Assembly: GCF_005796105.1 (NCBI RefSeq)
Contig: NZ_VAUO01000014.1
Span: forward strand, 1-64,000
Source of the DNA: Pseudomonas mosselii
GTDB lineage: Bacteria; Pseudomonadota; Gammaproteobacteria; Pseudomonadales; Pseudomonadaceae
DNA length: 64,000 nt
Direction of reading: 5' to 3'
Shown here: one piece after another, positions 8,565 to 16,216 of the stretch
How the letters are laid out: every line of letters starts with the position of its first letter
How positions within the stretch are numbered: the first letter of the stretch is position 1
Notes under the pieces: generated by a model
The model's input: the letters and a program-made list of their open reading frames with translations, nothing else
Database searches by the model: none
Told to the model about the DNA's origin: nothing
Program-made: the position numbers and the translations under genes

Positions 8565-9209
8565 TCAGGCCGGCTCGGCCACCAGCATCGCTTCGCGATA
8601 GCGCGCCAGTTCATCGATGGTCAGCACCGGCAGGTTGTACTGCCGGGCGTACACCGCCACCTCCTCGCCCCGTGCCATGCTGCCGTCGGGGTTCATCAGT
8701 TCGCACAACACCGCAGCCGGGCGCAGGCCAGCCAAGCGCGCCAGGTCCACCGAGCCTTCGGTGTGGCCGCGGCGGGTCAGCACGCCGCCGTCGCGGGCGC
8801 GCAGCGGGAACACATGCCCTGGGCTGACGATATGGCGCTGCTGCGCTGTCGAGCGCAGTGCCGCCTCGATGGTGGTGATGCGGTCCTGTGCCGAGACCCC
8901 GGTGCTGACGCCTTCGGCGGCCTCGATGGTGACGGTGAAGCCAGTGCCATGGCGGGCCTGGTTGTTCTGTACCATCGGCGCCAGTTGCAGGGCGTCGACG
9001 GTGGCTTCGTCCAGGCACAGGCAGACAATGCCGCTGCAATCTCGGATCATCATGGCCATGGTTTGCAGCGACAGGTTTTCGGCAGCAGCGACGATATCGG
9101 CCTCGTTCTCGCGGTCGTCGTCGTCGAGCAACAGCACCGGACGCCCGGCCTTGAAGGCGGCGATAGCGGCAGTAACGCGGGGGAAGTGCAAGTGATGCGT
9201 GGTGGACAT
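8565..9209 (-). CDS. ribB: 3,4-dihydroxy-2-butanone-4-phosphate synthase
   Basis: Converts ribulose 5-phosphate to the four-carbon unit of riboflavin plus formate. The 214-residue product is the single-domain RibB form without a fused GTP cyclohydrolase domain. Visible motifs are the acidic DDDDRENEAD (29-38), RRGHTEGSVDLARLAG (146-161) and LCELMN with E170. The ATG at 9209 is supported by AGGAGCG just upstream. It is preceded by an FMN riboswitch, so expression should fall when FMN is plentiful. Confidence 0.96.
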   Translation of the reverse strand: MSTTHHLHFPRVTAAIAAFKAGRPVLLLDDDDRENEADIVAAAENLSLQTMAMMIRDCSGIVCLCLDEATVDALQLAPMVQNNQARHGTGFTVTIEAAEGVSTGVSAQDRITTIEAALRSTAQQRHIVSPGHVFPLRARDGGVLTRRGHTEGSVDLARLAGLRPAAVLCELMNPDGSMARGEEVAVYARQYNLPVLTIDELARYREAMLVAEPA

Positions 9210-9252
9210 GAAACGCTCCTCGTGAATGATCGATGAACGTCTCGGGGCGAAC

Positions 9253-9286
9253 AAAACGCGCGCGCAGGGGCACCTGTAGGCCCCTG
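9253..9286 (-). terminator. Possible riboswitch-controlled terminator
   Basis: Read on the minus strand, caggggc (9280-9286) pairs with gcccctg (9265-9271) around an 8-nt loop, followed by a CG-rich stretch and a short T run (9253-9256). Lying between the FMN aptamer and the ribB start, it is a candidate expression platform. The spacing between stem and T run is longer than ideal. Confidence 0.45.
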
Positions 9287-9294
9287 GCAAACGC

Positions 9295-9425
9295 CTTCTT
9301 TCATCCGGACTATGACCGTCGGCTCTGGAGTTGCACCAGATCTGCTGACCTCCGACATGGCCGGAGCGCTCGCGGGCTCATCTTTCGATTTACCGCCGGT
9401 GGGGACTTTCACCCCGCCCTGAAGA
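9295..9425 (-). promoter_or_regulatory. FMN riboswitch (RFN element)
   Basis: On the minus strand the element begins with the hallmark cagggcggggtgaaagtcc, continues with ccccaccggcggta and gcccgcgagcg, has the conserved cagatctggtgcaactcc arm, and closes with gccgacggtcatagtccgga, then tgaaagaagg. These are the conserved blocks of the six-helix RFN aptamer. It lies 85 nt upstream of the ribB start codon and should repress ribB when FMN binds, by termination or by hiding the ribosome-binding site. Confidence 0.95.
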
Positions 9426-9432
9426 CCGCGTA

Positions 9433-9463
9433 AGCATAACGCGCGCTACCATCCGGTTGGCAA
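9433..9463 (-). promoter_or_regulatory. Candidate ribB promoter
   Basis: On the minus strand, TTGCCA (9463-9458) and TATGCT (9438-9433) are 19 bp apart, which would start transcription at about the first base of the RFN element. The position is convincing; the long spacer makes it a moderate match. Confidence 0.45.
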
Positions 9464-9547
9464 GCCTGGGTGGGGGGGCGATGCTTGGTTGCGACTGTCC
9501 CTGGTGTACTCTTGCGGCTCTTGGATTGACTACGCGAGCAGGAGCCT

Positions 9548-10576
9548 ATGTCGTTTGTCGAAGCGATAGCTGAAAACCATGGAGTGCCAGTCAGCAACCT
9601 TCTGGTGCAGTATTTGGTGCGTAAGACCCGGGCCGCAGATCGAGGGAGCAAAGCGAGGCGCTCGCTGGGGAACGTGTATGCGTTGTTCGTGCTGGCCGAA
9701 GACTACAGGGACGGCAAGACTTCTCGCTTTACTGATTTACTGGCGCGCATGCGAATGCTGCCGTTTGGGTCAAAACTTCAAAATCACCCCCTTGATAATC
9801 GACTGAATGATGAATTCGCTCGTCAGCTTCGCGTAGACGGTGATTTGCTACCCGTCAGGGGGGCGAAGGTGGGCGGGCAAAAGGCCAGGGCGATATCAGA
9901 GCAACTGTTGAGTCATGGCGGTGCCGATCCCAAGCGGGTTGCGAGTGTCATTATCGATGCCGTAAATGAGTACATTGACCTGATTACAGCTAATCAAAGC
10001 AGCGTGCTGGAAGAGATTCAGGGTATTGAAACGTTGGAGGATCTCTTCAGGTTCTTCACCGCAGCGTTCGCGCCTAATGCGGATGCCAGATTGTTTGAAA
10101 TTGCTTCCTATGTGCTGCTGGCGGAGCACTATCGAGGACAGACGATTTTCATCGGCCCGCGGGCTGAGAGTGTTGAGCCTAAACCGCTTGTACTTTTCCG
10201 AACTGGGCGAACCAATGCCAACGACGGTGGGATCGATTTTGTCTTGCAACCGTTAGGTCGTTTTTTTCAAGTGACCGAAACGTTGGATTTCAAGAAGTAC
10301 TTTCTCGATTTTGAGAAGGTCAATCGCTATCCGATGTCATTCGTGATCAAGGTGCCTGCGGACAAAGAGACTGTGAAGAGCCGCATTCACCGCGATGCGT
10401 TGCACTCTGGGCAATACAATGTAGATACGGTCTTGATGTATATGGATCTTTTTGAAGAGATTTTCACGCTGCGGGATCTGCAAGCGGTGGCGGCCGGACT
10501 ATCAGTCGCCACACTTGAACGGATCAAGCACGAACTCGCGTTACAATTCCAATTGGAATATGGGCTGTTGGGCTGA
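9548..10576 (+). CDS. Putative type II restriction endonuclease partner of the YhdJ-like methylase
   Basis: 342-residue soluble protein that I cannot assign to a named family. The N-terminal two thirds look helical. Residues 184-250 resemble a PD-(D/E)XK core: E184 in a helix, then NDGGIDFVL (D226, D230) and FFQVTET (Q241, T243) on the next strand, with the usual lysine apparently replaced, plus DFKKYF close by. AGGAG precedes the ATG. The gene is visibly poorer in G+C than its surroundings and its 3' end overlaps the convergent methyltransferase gene by 36 nt. The endonuclease role rests mainly on this pairing and the GGID...QVT pattern. Confidence 0.6.
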   Translation: MSFVEAIAENHGVPVSNLLVQYLVRKTRAADRGSKARRSLGNVYALFVLAEDYRDGKTSRFTDLLARMRMLPFGSKLQNHPLDNRLNDEFARQLRVDGDLLPVRGAKVGGQKARAISEQLLSHGGADPKRVASVIIDAVNEYIDLITANQSSVLEEIQGIETLEDLFRFFTAAFAPNADARLFEIASYVLLAEHYRGQTIFIGPRAESVEPKPLVLFRTGRTNANDGGIDFVLQPLGRFFQVTETLDFKKYFLDFEKVNRYPMSFVIKVPADKETVKSRIHRDALHSGQYNVDTVLMYMDLFEEIFTLRDLQAVAAGLSVATLERIKHELALQFQLEYGLLG

Positions 10577-11419
10577 TTCCTTGGTTCTCTGCTTTTTGGA
10601 CAGGTTCTGAGTTTTACGAGCCTTGTGCTTGAGCAGTTCCTCGTCCGAATAGTCTGAAGGGATGCCAATGCGACGAAGTCCGATTTTTATGTAAGTTTCA
10701 TTTTTTTCAATCGAAATAGAGCGGCGGCCAAGGCGCTTGGCCACCGCCCCTGTCGAAAATGAACCACCGAACGGGTCGAGCACCACTTCGCCTGGATTCG
10801 ATGATGCGCGAATCACGCGCTCCAGCAGGGACTCAGGCTTTTGAGAGGGATGGTTCTCATATTCATCCATCTTGAAGCGAACGCGGGGGAATTCCCACAC
10901 ATTACCCGGTACTTTCGTTGTGTTGTACGGCTGTGGCGGATTCTTTCGGTAGTCCATCAGGCCGCGCTTTGCCCCAGTCTTCGCCTCAACCAGAATGTCA
11001 TTGGCATTGAAGGTGTAGGATTTTGGGTTTTTCACCAAATGCAGGATTGGCTCGTATAGCGAACCGAAAAATTTCTTGGCTTGCACCCCTGAGCTGTCGT
11101 AAGCCCAGATGATCCGCGACAGAATTTCAAACTGTTTTCGGCAGTAAATGTCCAGGTGAGGCATATTTTGCGTGGAGTTCATCAAGTAGAACGTCCCGTT
11201 TGGCTTCAATATGCGGCTGCACTCGTCAATCCATTGCCAGCACCAAGAGAAATACTCTGACTCATCAATGCGGTCATGGATGCCGTCGAAATCTTTTCCA
11301 ATATTATATGGGGGGTCGGCGAATATCAGGTCAATGCTGGCAGTTTCGATGGACTTGAGAACCTCGACAGCTTCTCCGTGGTATATGGTGTGGCCATCAT
11401 GAGAGTATTGCTTGGTCAT
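10541..11419 (-). CDS. DNA adenine methyltransferase, YhdJ (M.EcoKII)-like
   Basis: 292-residue beta-class N6-adenine methyltransferase. The catalytic DPPY lies at 35-38 (FADPPYNIGKDFDG) and the SAM-binding motif comes late, DPFGG at 215-219. Long stretches match my memory of E. coli YhdJ, for example YDSSGVQAKK, DYRKNPPQPYN, KVPGNVW and YENHPSQKPE. YhdJ methylates ATGCAT, so the same site is the natural prediction. In E. coli the enzyme has no restriction partner; here a putative nuclease gene converges on it. Base composition is A+T-richer than flanking genes, suggesting acquisition by transfer. The upstream SD is weak. Confidence 0.9.
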   Translation of the reverse strand: MTKQYSHDGHTIYHGEAVEVLKSIETASIDLIFADPPYNIGKDFDGIHDRIDESEYFSWCWQWIDECSRILKPNGTFYLMNSTQNMPHLDIYCRKQFEILSRIIWAYDSSGVQAKKFFGSLYEPILHLVKNPKSYTFNANDILVEAKTGAKRGLMDYRKNPPQPYNTTKVPGNVWEFPRVRFKMDEYENHPSQKPESLLERVIRASSNPGEVVLDPFGGSFSTGAVAKRLGRRSISIEKNETYIKIGLRRIGIPSDYSDEELLKHKARKTQNLSKKQRTKESAQQPIFQLEL

Positions 11420-12000
11420 GACTGATAAGGTCCATTCAGGTGGGGGTAGCCCATTTCAATTGCCGCGCATGCGCAGTGCATGGTATCAATTTTCGCGCTT
11501 CGGGTAAATGCTGCTTGTCGGCTTTCGTGTTTTAGTCTATTTGTTTGGTTTTTTTGATTTTAAGTCGGTGGGTTATAGCTTTGCGAGCTGGTGTTTTTGT
11601 TCTTCGTTTAATCATTGCTCTTTAATTGTTTTGGAGTGTGAGGCACGCTTATGGGATTAATTAAATAATTGCTTTCAGGGGCGTTTATTTTGCTTTGATT
11701 TTTTGAGTCAAAAGCGGATAGGTTTGTAGTTCCTGATTATTGTTCCGCTTTGGCTCCAGCGCCTTAATTTTTTGGCGTAGTAGCGCTATGTTCAGGCGGG
11801 GGCTGATTCTGCCTACGGCCAGCGCTGAGTCGCCCCAGCCTGTTAACCGTGTCATTGGGGCGTAGCAGTAGCGCTTGCGCGAGTAAAGGGCTGACAGCCG
11901 AGCGCGTGAATGCGGGGGAGGGGGTCATGAGCCGCTACCCATAGGGCAATGCCTACCTCCGGCATAGCGAGGCTCTCGGAAAACGTAGGAAAATCTGGGC
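11420..12000. other. A+T-rich non-coding stretch behind the methylase gene
   Basis: No reading frame with plausible codon use is seen on either strand. From about 11500 to 11780 the DNA is rich in T on the + strand (runs such as ggtttttttgatttt), quite unlike the rest of the window. It then returns to high G+C with no recognised gene. It probably contains the methylase promoter and one junction of the inserted segment. Confidence 0.6.
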
Positions 12001-12028
12001 AATTAAAAAGCCGGCTTGTGGCCGGCTT
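12001..12028 (-). terminator. Rho-independent terminator
   Basis: aagccggc (12008-12015) and gccggctt (12021-12028) form a perfect 8-bp stem with a 5-nt loop. Read on the minus strand the stem is followed by TTTTTAATT. It ends minus-strand transcription arriving from the CI-like regulator gene or from an unannotated small RNA in between. Confidence 0.8.
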
Positions 12029-12093
12029 CTCGGGGACGATCTTGGCTCATTTTTGATAAGCCGCAATCGCCTTAAACGGTTGGCAACATGGCC

Positions 12094-12129
12094 TGAAAAA
12101 GATGGCAGACGTCTGTGTGAGACGTCGCC
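12094..12129 (-). terminator. Hairpin with T run downstream of the CI-like gene
   Basis: ggc-a-gacgtc (12104-12113) pairs with gacgtc-gcc (12121-12129). On the minus strand it is followed by atctttttc. This makes a second terminator-like structure about 100 nt after the regulator stop, so the 12001-12230 interval may hold a short RNA. Confidence 0.55.
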
Positions 12130-12230
12130 AGGCCCTCTGGAATGCGGCTTGCACCAACAGGGGGCGTGATGTGCGGCGTAGCATACTAGGGCTTGCCAGC
12201 GATGCCCAGCAAAAAATGGTGCGAGGTGTT

Positions 12231-12929
12231 TCAGGCCGGACGTGCGGCGCGTAGGCACGCCCACCAGAATACCCAGCCGACGATTTCCAGCTGGCGGGTG
12301 CGGCGCTGGTTCGGCGTGAGGCGCTCGACCGGGTGGTTGAGGCGATCATGGCTGTGCAGGCAGAGCGTGTCATTCGGGCCATGGCTGAGCTGGTGGACCC
12401 GCAGGTGGCCGTCCAGGAGTAATGCGTGGTACTCGCCGTCGGCAATCCAGGTGACGCTGCGATCGATGGCCAGCAGCGCGCCTTGTGGGATTAGCGGCGC
12501 CATGTTGCAGCCGGGCATGGCGACGCAGATCGCGTGTCGCGCGTTCACGCCCAGGTTATCGAGGGCTTGGGCCGGTAAGCACTGGTGCAGCCCGGCAGAT
12601 GGCGTCAACCTGCCCTCGCGGATGTGGTGCAGCGCAACCGATATGCTTGGCGAACCCGGTTCGAGCAGCGCTTTGGGAGGCTCGGCGCGAGGCACGGCGG
12701 CGCGCGGGGCGACAAGGGGGTCGGGGTGCTTGGGGCCTTCGCCCGTGCGTAGCCAGCGCGGGTGCACGCAAAACAGCTCGGCAATTTCGTCGAGTCGCGC
12801 CAAGGGCACACCGCGCTTGAACCAGTTGTTGACGTGCTGAGGGGTAATGTCGCGATGGGCAGCGAAGTCAGAAGAGGTCAGGTTGCACTCCAGCAGGAGA
12901 GCTTTGAGGCGATCACCGGATGTATTCAT
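12231..12929 (-). CDS. CI/LexA-like helix-turn-helix regulator with degenerate S24 domain
   Basis: 232 residues. An N-terminal HTH (about 5-62: DRLKALLLECNLTSSDFAAH...ITPQHVNNWFKRGVPLARLDEIA) is joined by a Pro/Ala linker to a C-terminal domain shaped like the S24 peptidase of phage repressors. The expected Ser of the G-D-S-M-x-P motif is N142 (PGCNMAPLI) and the expected Lys is H179 (LRVHQL), so self-cleavage should be lost although the fold ending (EIVGWVFW) remains. No Shine-Dalgarno precedes the ATG; CTCCTCCCC is there instead. It may be a metabolic or stress regulator rather than an SOS-responsive one. Confidence 0.8.
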   Translation of the reverse strand: MNTSGDRLKALLLECNLTSSDFAAHRDITPQHVNNWFKRGVPLARLDEIAELFCVHPRWLRTGEGPKHPDPLVAPRAAVPRAEPPKALLEPGSPSISVALHHIREGRLTPSAGLHQCLPAQALDNLGVNARHAICVAMPGCNMAPLIPQGALLAIDRSVTWIADGEYHALLLDGHLRVHQLSHGPNDTLCLHSHDRLNHPVERLTPNQRRTRQLEIVGWVFWWACLRAARPA

Positions 12930-13051
12930 GGGGAGGAGTGTATCGCCGGTGAATCATCAGGGAAATGAACCTGATGTTGATGCGATCTGTCTGAAAACGC
13001 CGCATTTGTAGGGCGCATCCTCAGCTTGCGTAGGCCTTTTCCTGCGGGCAG

Positions 13052-13075
13052 AAAAAAGCCCCGCCGAGGCGGGGC
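13052..13075 (-). terminator. Terminator of ppa
   Basis: gccccgcc (13058-13065) and ggcggggc (13068-13075) form a tight GC stem. On the minus strand it runs into a six-T tract (13057-13052). It starts 17 nt after the ppa stop codon. Confidence 0.9.
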
Positions 13076-13091
13076 TTGCGTGTCTGATCTA

Positions 13092-13619
13092 TCAGCCCTT
13101 GTAGGCGGCGACCGACTTGGTGATCGCGGCGCGGGCGGCGTCAGCGCCTTCCCAGCCTTCGATCTTGACCCACTTGCCCTTCTCCAGATCCTTGTAGTTG
13201 GCGAAGAAGTGCTCGATCTGCTGGATCAGCAGGGCTGGTAGGTCGGTGTATTCCTTCACGTCGACGTACAGCTGGCTCAGCTTGTCGTGAGGAACGGCGA
13301 TGACCTTGGCGTCGCCGCCGCCGTCGTCGGTCATGTTCAGCACGCCGACCGGACGGGCGCGGATCACCGAGCCTGGAGCAACCGGATACGGGGTCACGAC
13401 CAGCACGTCCAGTGGATCACCGTCGTCGGCCAGGGTGTTGGGGATGAAGCCGTAGTTGGCCGGGTAGAACATCGGGGTGGCCATGAAGCGGTCGACGAAC
13501 AGGGTATCGCTGTCCTTGTCGATCTCGTATTTGATCGGCGCGTGGTTGGCCGGGATCTCGATAGCGACGTAGATGTCGTTCGGCAGGTCTTTGCCAGCCG
13601 GAATCTTGCTGTAGCTCAT
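13092..13619 (-). CDS. ppa: Inorganic pyrophosphatase
   Basis: Cytosolic family I pyrophosphatase that hydrolyses PPi to phosphate and pulls biosynthetic reactions forward. 175 residues, the standard bacterial length. The signature DGDPLDVLV (metal-binding aspartates) is present, with [26 protein letters not shown] and [10 protein letters not shown]. The ATG at 13619 (MSYSKIPAG) is preferred to an in-frame ATG 31 codons upstream on family length. Monocistronic, with its own terminator. Confidence 0.97.
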
Positions 13620-13712
13620 TGGGCAATGCCCCCGTGTTTGATCAAAAAAGTGGCGGCGATTATAGGCACATTCCACCGCTGCATGCCACGCCCGCCCTGA
13701 TGCGTGGGGCAT

Positions 13713-14528
13713 TCAGGCGGGGGGCTGGCGGTAGTCCGGGTGCTCGGCCTGCAGGCGCCGCAGGCGCGCCAGCGGGTCTTGGCGATAGAAGCGTGCCAGC
13801 TGTTGGTAGACCTTTGGATAAGTCGCGTGCAGCAGGTCGGGGGCGCTGAAAAAATACTCGCTGGTGACGGCGAAGAATTCGGCGGGGTTCTCTGCCGCGT
13901 ATGGGTCTATTGCGGTTTCGCGGTCTGGGTCGGCGTCCAATTGGCGGTTCAGGTCGTCGTAGGCGTGTTGCATCGCTTCGGCCCAATCTTCGATACGCAT
14001 GTCGTTGTGCAGCGGTGGCAGGCCGTTGGCGTCGCCATTGAGCATGTCCAGCTTGTGCGCCAGTTCGTGGATCACCAGGTTGTAAGCTTCCCAGCCGCCG
14101 CCAGCCAGTACGCCGTCCCAGGCCAGGATCACCGGACCTTGCTGCCAGGCCTCGCCGCTGTGCTCGGCGTCCCAGACATGCTCCACGCCGCTGGCGTCGC
14201 GGTGGCGCTGCGGGCTCTTGAAGTCGTCGGGGTAGAGGATGATCTCGTGAAAGCCCTGGTACCAGTTCAGCTCGCCCAGGTGCAGCAGGGGCAGCTGGGC
14301 CTGGGCGGCGAGGAACAGGCGCTGGCCATCGTCCAGTTCGACCCCCGGCAAGGTGGTCAGGTGCTTGTCATGCAGGAACAGCACGCAGGCCTCGCGCAGC
14401 CAATGGTCTTCTTCGTCAGTCAGCCCGTCGAGCAGCGGCAGGCGCTCGCGCAGCGTGCGCCACTGGGCGTCGTCCACCGGGTATCGGGCCAAGGTACGCC
14501 GGCGCCGCCAGGCGCTGAACGACCACAT
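13713..14528 (-). CDS. mtfA: MtfA-type zinc metallopeptidase (M90)
   Basis: 271 residues resembling E. coli MtfA, a soluble zinc aminopeptidase that also binds the Mlc repressor. The zinc motif HELAHKLDMLNG begins at H154 (H154, E155, H158), and E217 in AENPAEFFAVTSEYFF fits the third ligand. The N-terminus RRRRTLARYPVDDAQW and the WYQGFHEIILYPDDF segment fit the family. In pseudomonads the Mlc link is unproven, so a general peptidase role is the safer reading. It lies 7 nt after the DedA gene on the same strand. Confidence 0.85.
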   Translation of the reverse strand: MWSFSAWRRRRTLARYPVDDAQWRTLRERLPLLDGLTDEEDHWLREACVLFLHDKHLTTLPGVELDDGQRLFLAAQAQLPLLHLGELNWYQGFHEIILYPDDFKSPQRHRDASGVEHVWDAEHSGEAWQQGPVILAWDGVLAGGGWEAYNLVIHELAHKLDMLNGDANGLPPLHNDMRIEDWAEAMQHAYDDLNRQLDADPDRETAIDPYAAENPAEFFAVTSEYFFSAPDLLHATYPKVYQQLARFYRQDPLARLRRLQAEHPDYRQPPA

Positions 14529-14535
14529 GTGCGGC

Positions 14536-15183
14536 TTAGTGGGCCTTGGCCGCGCGGCCCAGGCGCCCGCGCAGCAAGCCGAGAATCATCGGCACCAGTG
14601 ACAGGACGATGATGCCCACGACCATCAGCGACAGGTGCTGCTTGATGAATGGCACGTTGCCGAAGAAGTAACCCAAGGTGACCAGACCGCCGACCCACAG
14701 GATCGACCCGGCCACGCTGAAACCGAGGAAACGGGGGTAGTGCATGTGGGCGATACCGGCGACGAAAGGCGCGAAGGTCCGCAGGATCGGCAGGAAGCGC
14801 GCCAGGGTCACGGTCTTGCCGCCATGGCGTTCGTAGAACTCATGGGTACGTTGCAGGTAGTCCTGGCGGAAGATCTTCGAGCGCGGGTTACTGAACAGGC
14901 GCTCGCCTGCCGTGCGCCCGATCACGTAGTTGGTGCTGTCACCGAGGATCGCAGCGGCCATCAGCAGGCCGGCCAGCAGTACAGGGTCCATGCCGCCCCC
15001 GGCGGCTACGGCGCCAGCGATGAACAGCAGGGAGTCACCCGGCAGGAACGGCATCACCACAAGGCCGGTCTCGCAGAAGATCACGGTGAACAGGATGGCG
15101 TAGATCCAGGGGCCGTAGTTGTTGACCAGCAGATCGAGGTAGGCATCGAGATGCAGGATAAGGTCCAGCGGGTTGAAATCCAT
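14536..15183 (-). CDS. DedA-family membrane protein
   Basis: About 215 residues. Family features include FCETGLVVMPFLPGDSLLF (acidic and Pro-rich re-entrant motif), GDSTNYVIGRTAGE, and FYERHGGKTVTLARFLPILRTFAPFVAGIAHM with the conserved arginines. DedA proteins are proposed undecaprenyl-phosphate or phospholipid transporters (scramblase or flippase roles). The ATG at 15183 has an AGG at proper spacing; a GTG three codons upstream is possible. It is probably co-transcribed with the following mtfA gene. Confidence 0.9.
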   Translation of the reverse strand: MDFNPLDLILHLDAYLDLLVNNYGPWIYAILFTVIFCETGLVVMPFLPGDSLLFIAGAVAAGGGMDPVLLAGLLMAAAILGDSTNYVIGRTAGERLFSNPRSKIFRQDYLQRTHEFYERHGGKTVTLARFLPILRTFAPFVAGIAHMHYPRFLGFSVAGSILWVGGLVTLGYFFGNVPFIKQHLSLMVVGIIVLSLVPMILGLLRGRLGRAAKAH

Positions 15184-15379
15184 GTACAGCACCTGTGTTC
15201 TTGTCCCGCTTCTACGGGCGCGCGATGACGGACGGCGTCTAGGGCGTGGGCAGATTCACCTGGGAGAAGGTAACTTTTCACACATGACTGGAAAGGGATT
15301 ATACGGCGAAGACGGGAAAGTGCCCGGAGAGTTTGTAGCGGGGGGTTACGGCATTGTCAGCCGGCACTGCGCAATTTTC

Positions 15380-15621
15380 TGTAGGAGTTCACCCAGCCCT
15401 GCCGGGCTGCGCTGTCGTGCAGAGAACTGATTTCGCAAGCGCGCCACGTACCCTGTGGGAGCGGGCTTGCCCGCGAAGCAGGCGACTCGGTGTATGGCAC
15501 CGGCTTCGCCGGTGTTCGCGGGCAAGCCCGCTCCCACAGGTCTCTGCTAAATCAAAAAGTTATGTGTAGTTCTATGAGAGCGGCCTTGTGCCGCGATGGG
15601 GCGCAAGGCCGCTCCTACAGG
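15380..15621. repeat. Composite REP-containing repeat, copy 1
   Basis: Fills most of the 466-bp gap between the DedA and GNAT genes. It includes a non-REP segment (about 15380-15450, ending cagagaactgatttcgcaagcgc), a facing REP pair (15452-15540, both arms ctcccacagg/cctgtgggag), an A+T-rich bridge (ttatgtgtagttctatgag) and a further REP hairpin gagcggccttg/caaggccgctc (15577-15614). The order from 15380 to about 15594 recurs inverted at 31231-31476. The last hairpin probably ends transcription of the GNAT gene. Nothing coding is seen. Confidence 0.85.
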
Positions 15622-15649
15622 TTTTTGCGCAAAGCCTTGCCGCTTGGAG

Positions 15650-16108
15650 TCACTCCTGGCTGAGCGGCAACACGTAGTTCTCGAACTCGGTATCCTTGCG
15701 AAAGCCCATTGATTCGTAGGTCTTGCGCGCGACTTCGTTGCTGCTGCTGGTGGACACGCGCATGCGCACGGCGTTGGATTCGCGGGCCATTTTCTTGGCC
15801 TCGCGCATCAGGTGATCGGCCACCAGCATACGCCGTGAGTCTTCGGCCACGTAGATGTCGTTGAGGATCCACACACGCTTGAGCGACAGCGAAGAAAAAC
15901 TCGGGTAGAGCTGGCAGAAACCGAGCAGCTTGCTGTCGTCGTCCAGCGGCATGGCCAGGTAGATCACCGACTCGCCACGTTCCAGGCGTTTTTTGAGGAA
16001 GGACTTCGAACTGTCAGGGTAGGGCAGCTCGCCATAGAACTCGCGGTACTTCACGAACAGCGGGGTGAGCAGGTCGAGGTGTTCCAGGGTTGCCTTGATG
16101 ATGCGCAT
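15650..16108 (-). CDS. GNAT-family N-acetyltransferase
   Basis: 152-residue single-domain acetyltransferase of unknown substrate. The N-terminus MRIIKATLEHLDLLTPLF is typical. The acetyl-CoA region is recognisable around VWILNDIYVAEDSRRMLVADHLMREA, where the usual Q/RxxGxG/A loop is altered to SRRMLV, and the C-terminal NEVARKTYESMGF is standard. It follows eutC on the same strand after 108 nt. A similar acetyltransferase sits beside the eut genes in P. aeruginosa as I remember it, but no role in ethanolamine use is evident. Confidence 0.85.
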   Translation of the reverse strand: MRIIKATLEHLDLLTPLFVKYREFYGELPYPDSSKSFLKKRLERGESVIYLAMPLDDDSKLLGFCQLYPSFSSLSLKRVWILNDIYVAEDSRRMLVADHLMREAKKMARESNAVRMRVSTSSSNEVARKTYESMGFRKDTEFENYVLPLSQE

Positions 16109-16216
16109 GGGCGGGCCTCAGAGTCCATTGGGGGATACGGCGAATTGCCAGCAGCGTTCATCCGCATGCTGCCTAAAGCAGGCGACAAGCGCAATCGGCC
16201 ATCGGTGACAGGTTTT

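Noticed and set aside
12047..12445. 132-codon open frame on the - strand
   Set aside because: Out of frame with the CI-like gene it overlaps; Thr/Ser/Arg-rich product typical of a shadow, and it runs through two terminators.
15380..15621. Possible CRISPR array or phage attachment site
   Set aside because: The repeated units are inverted REP hairpins of irregular spacing, not direct repeats with unique spacers; no cas genes or integrase are present.
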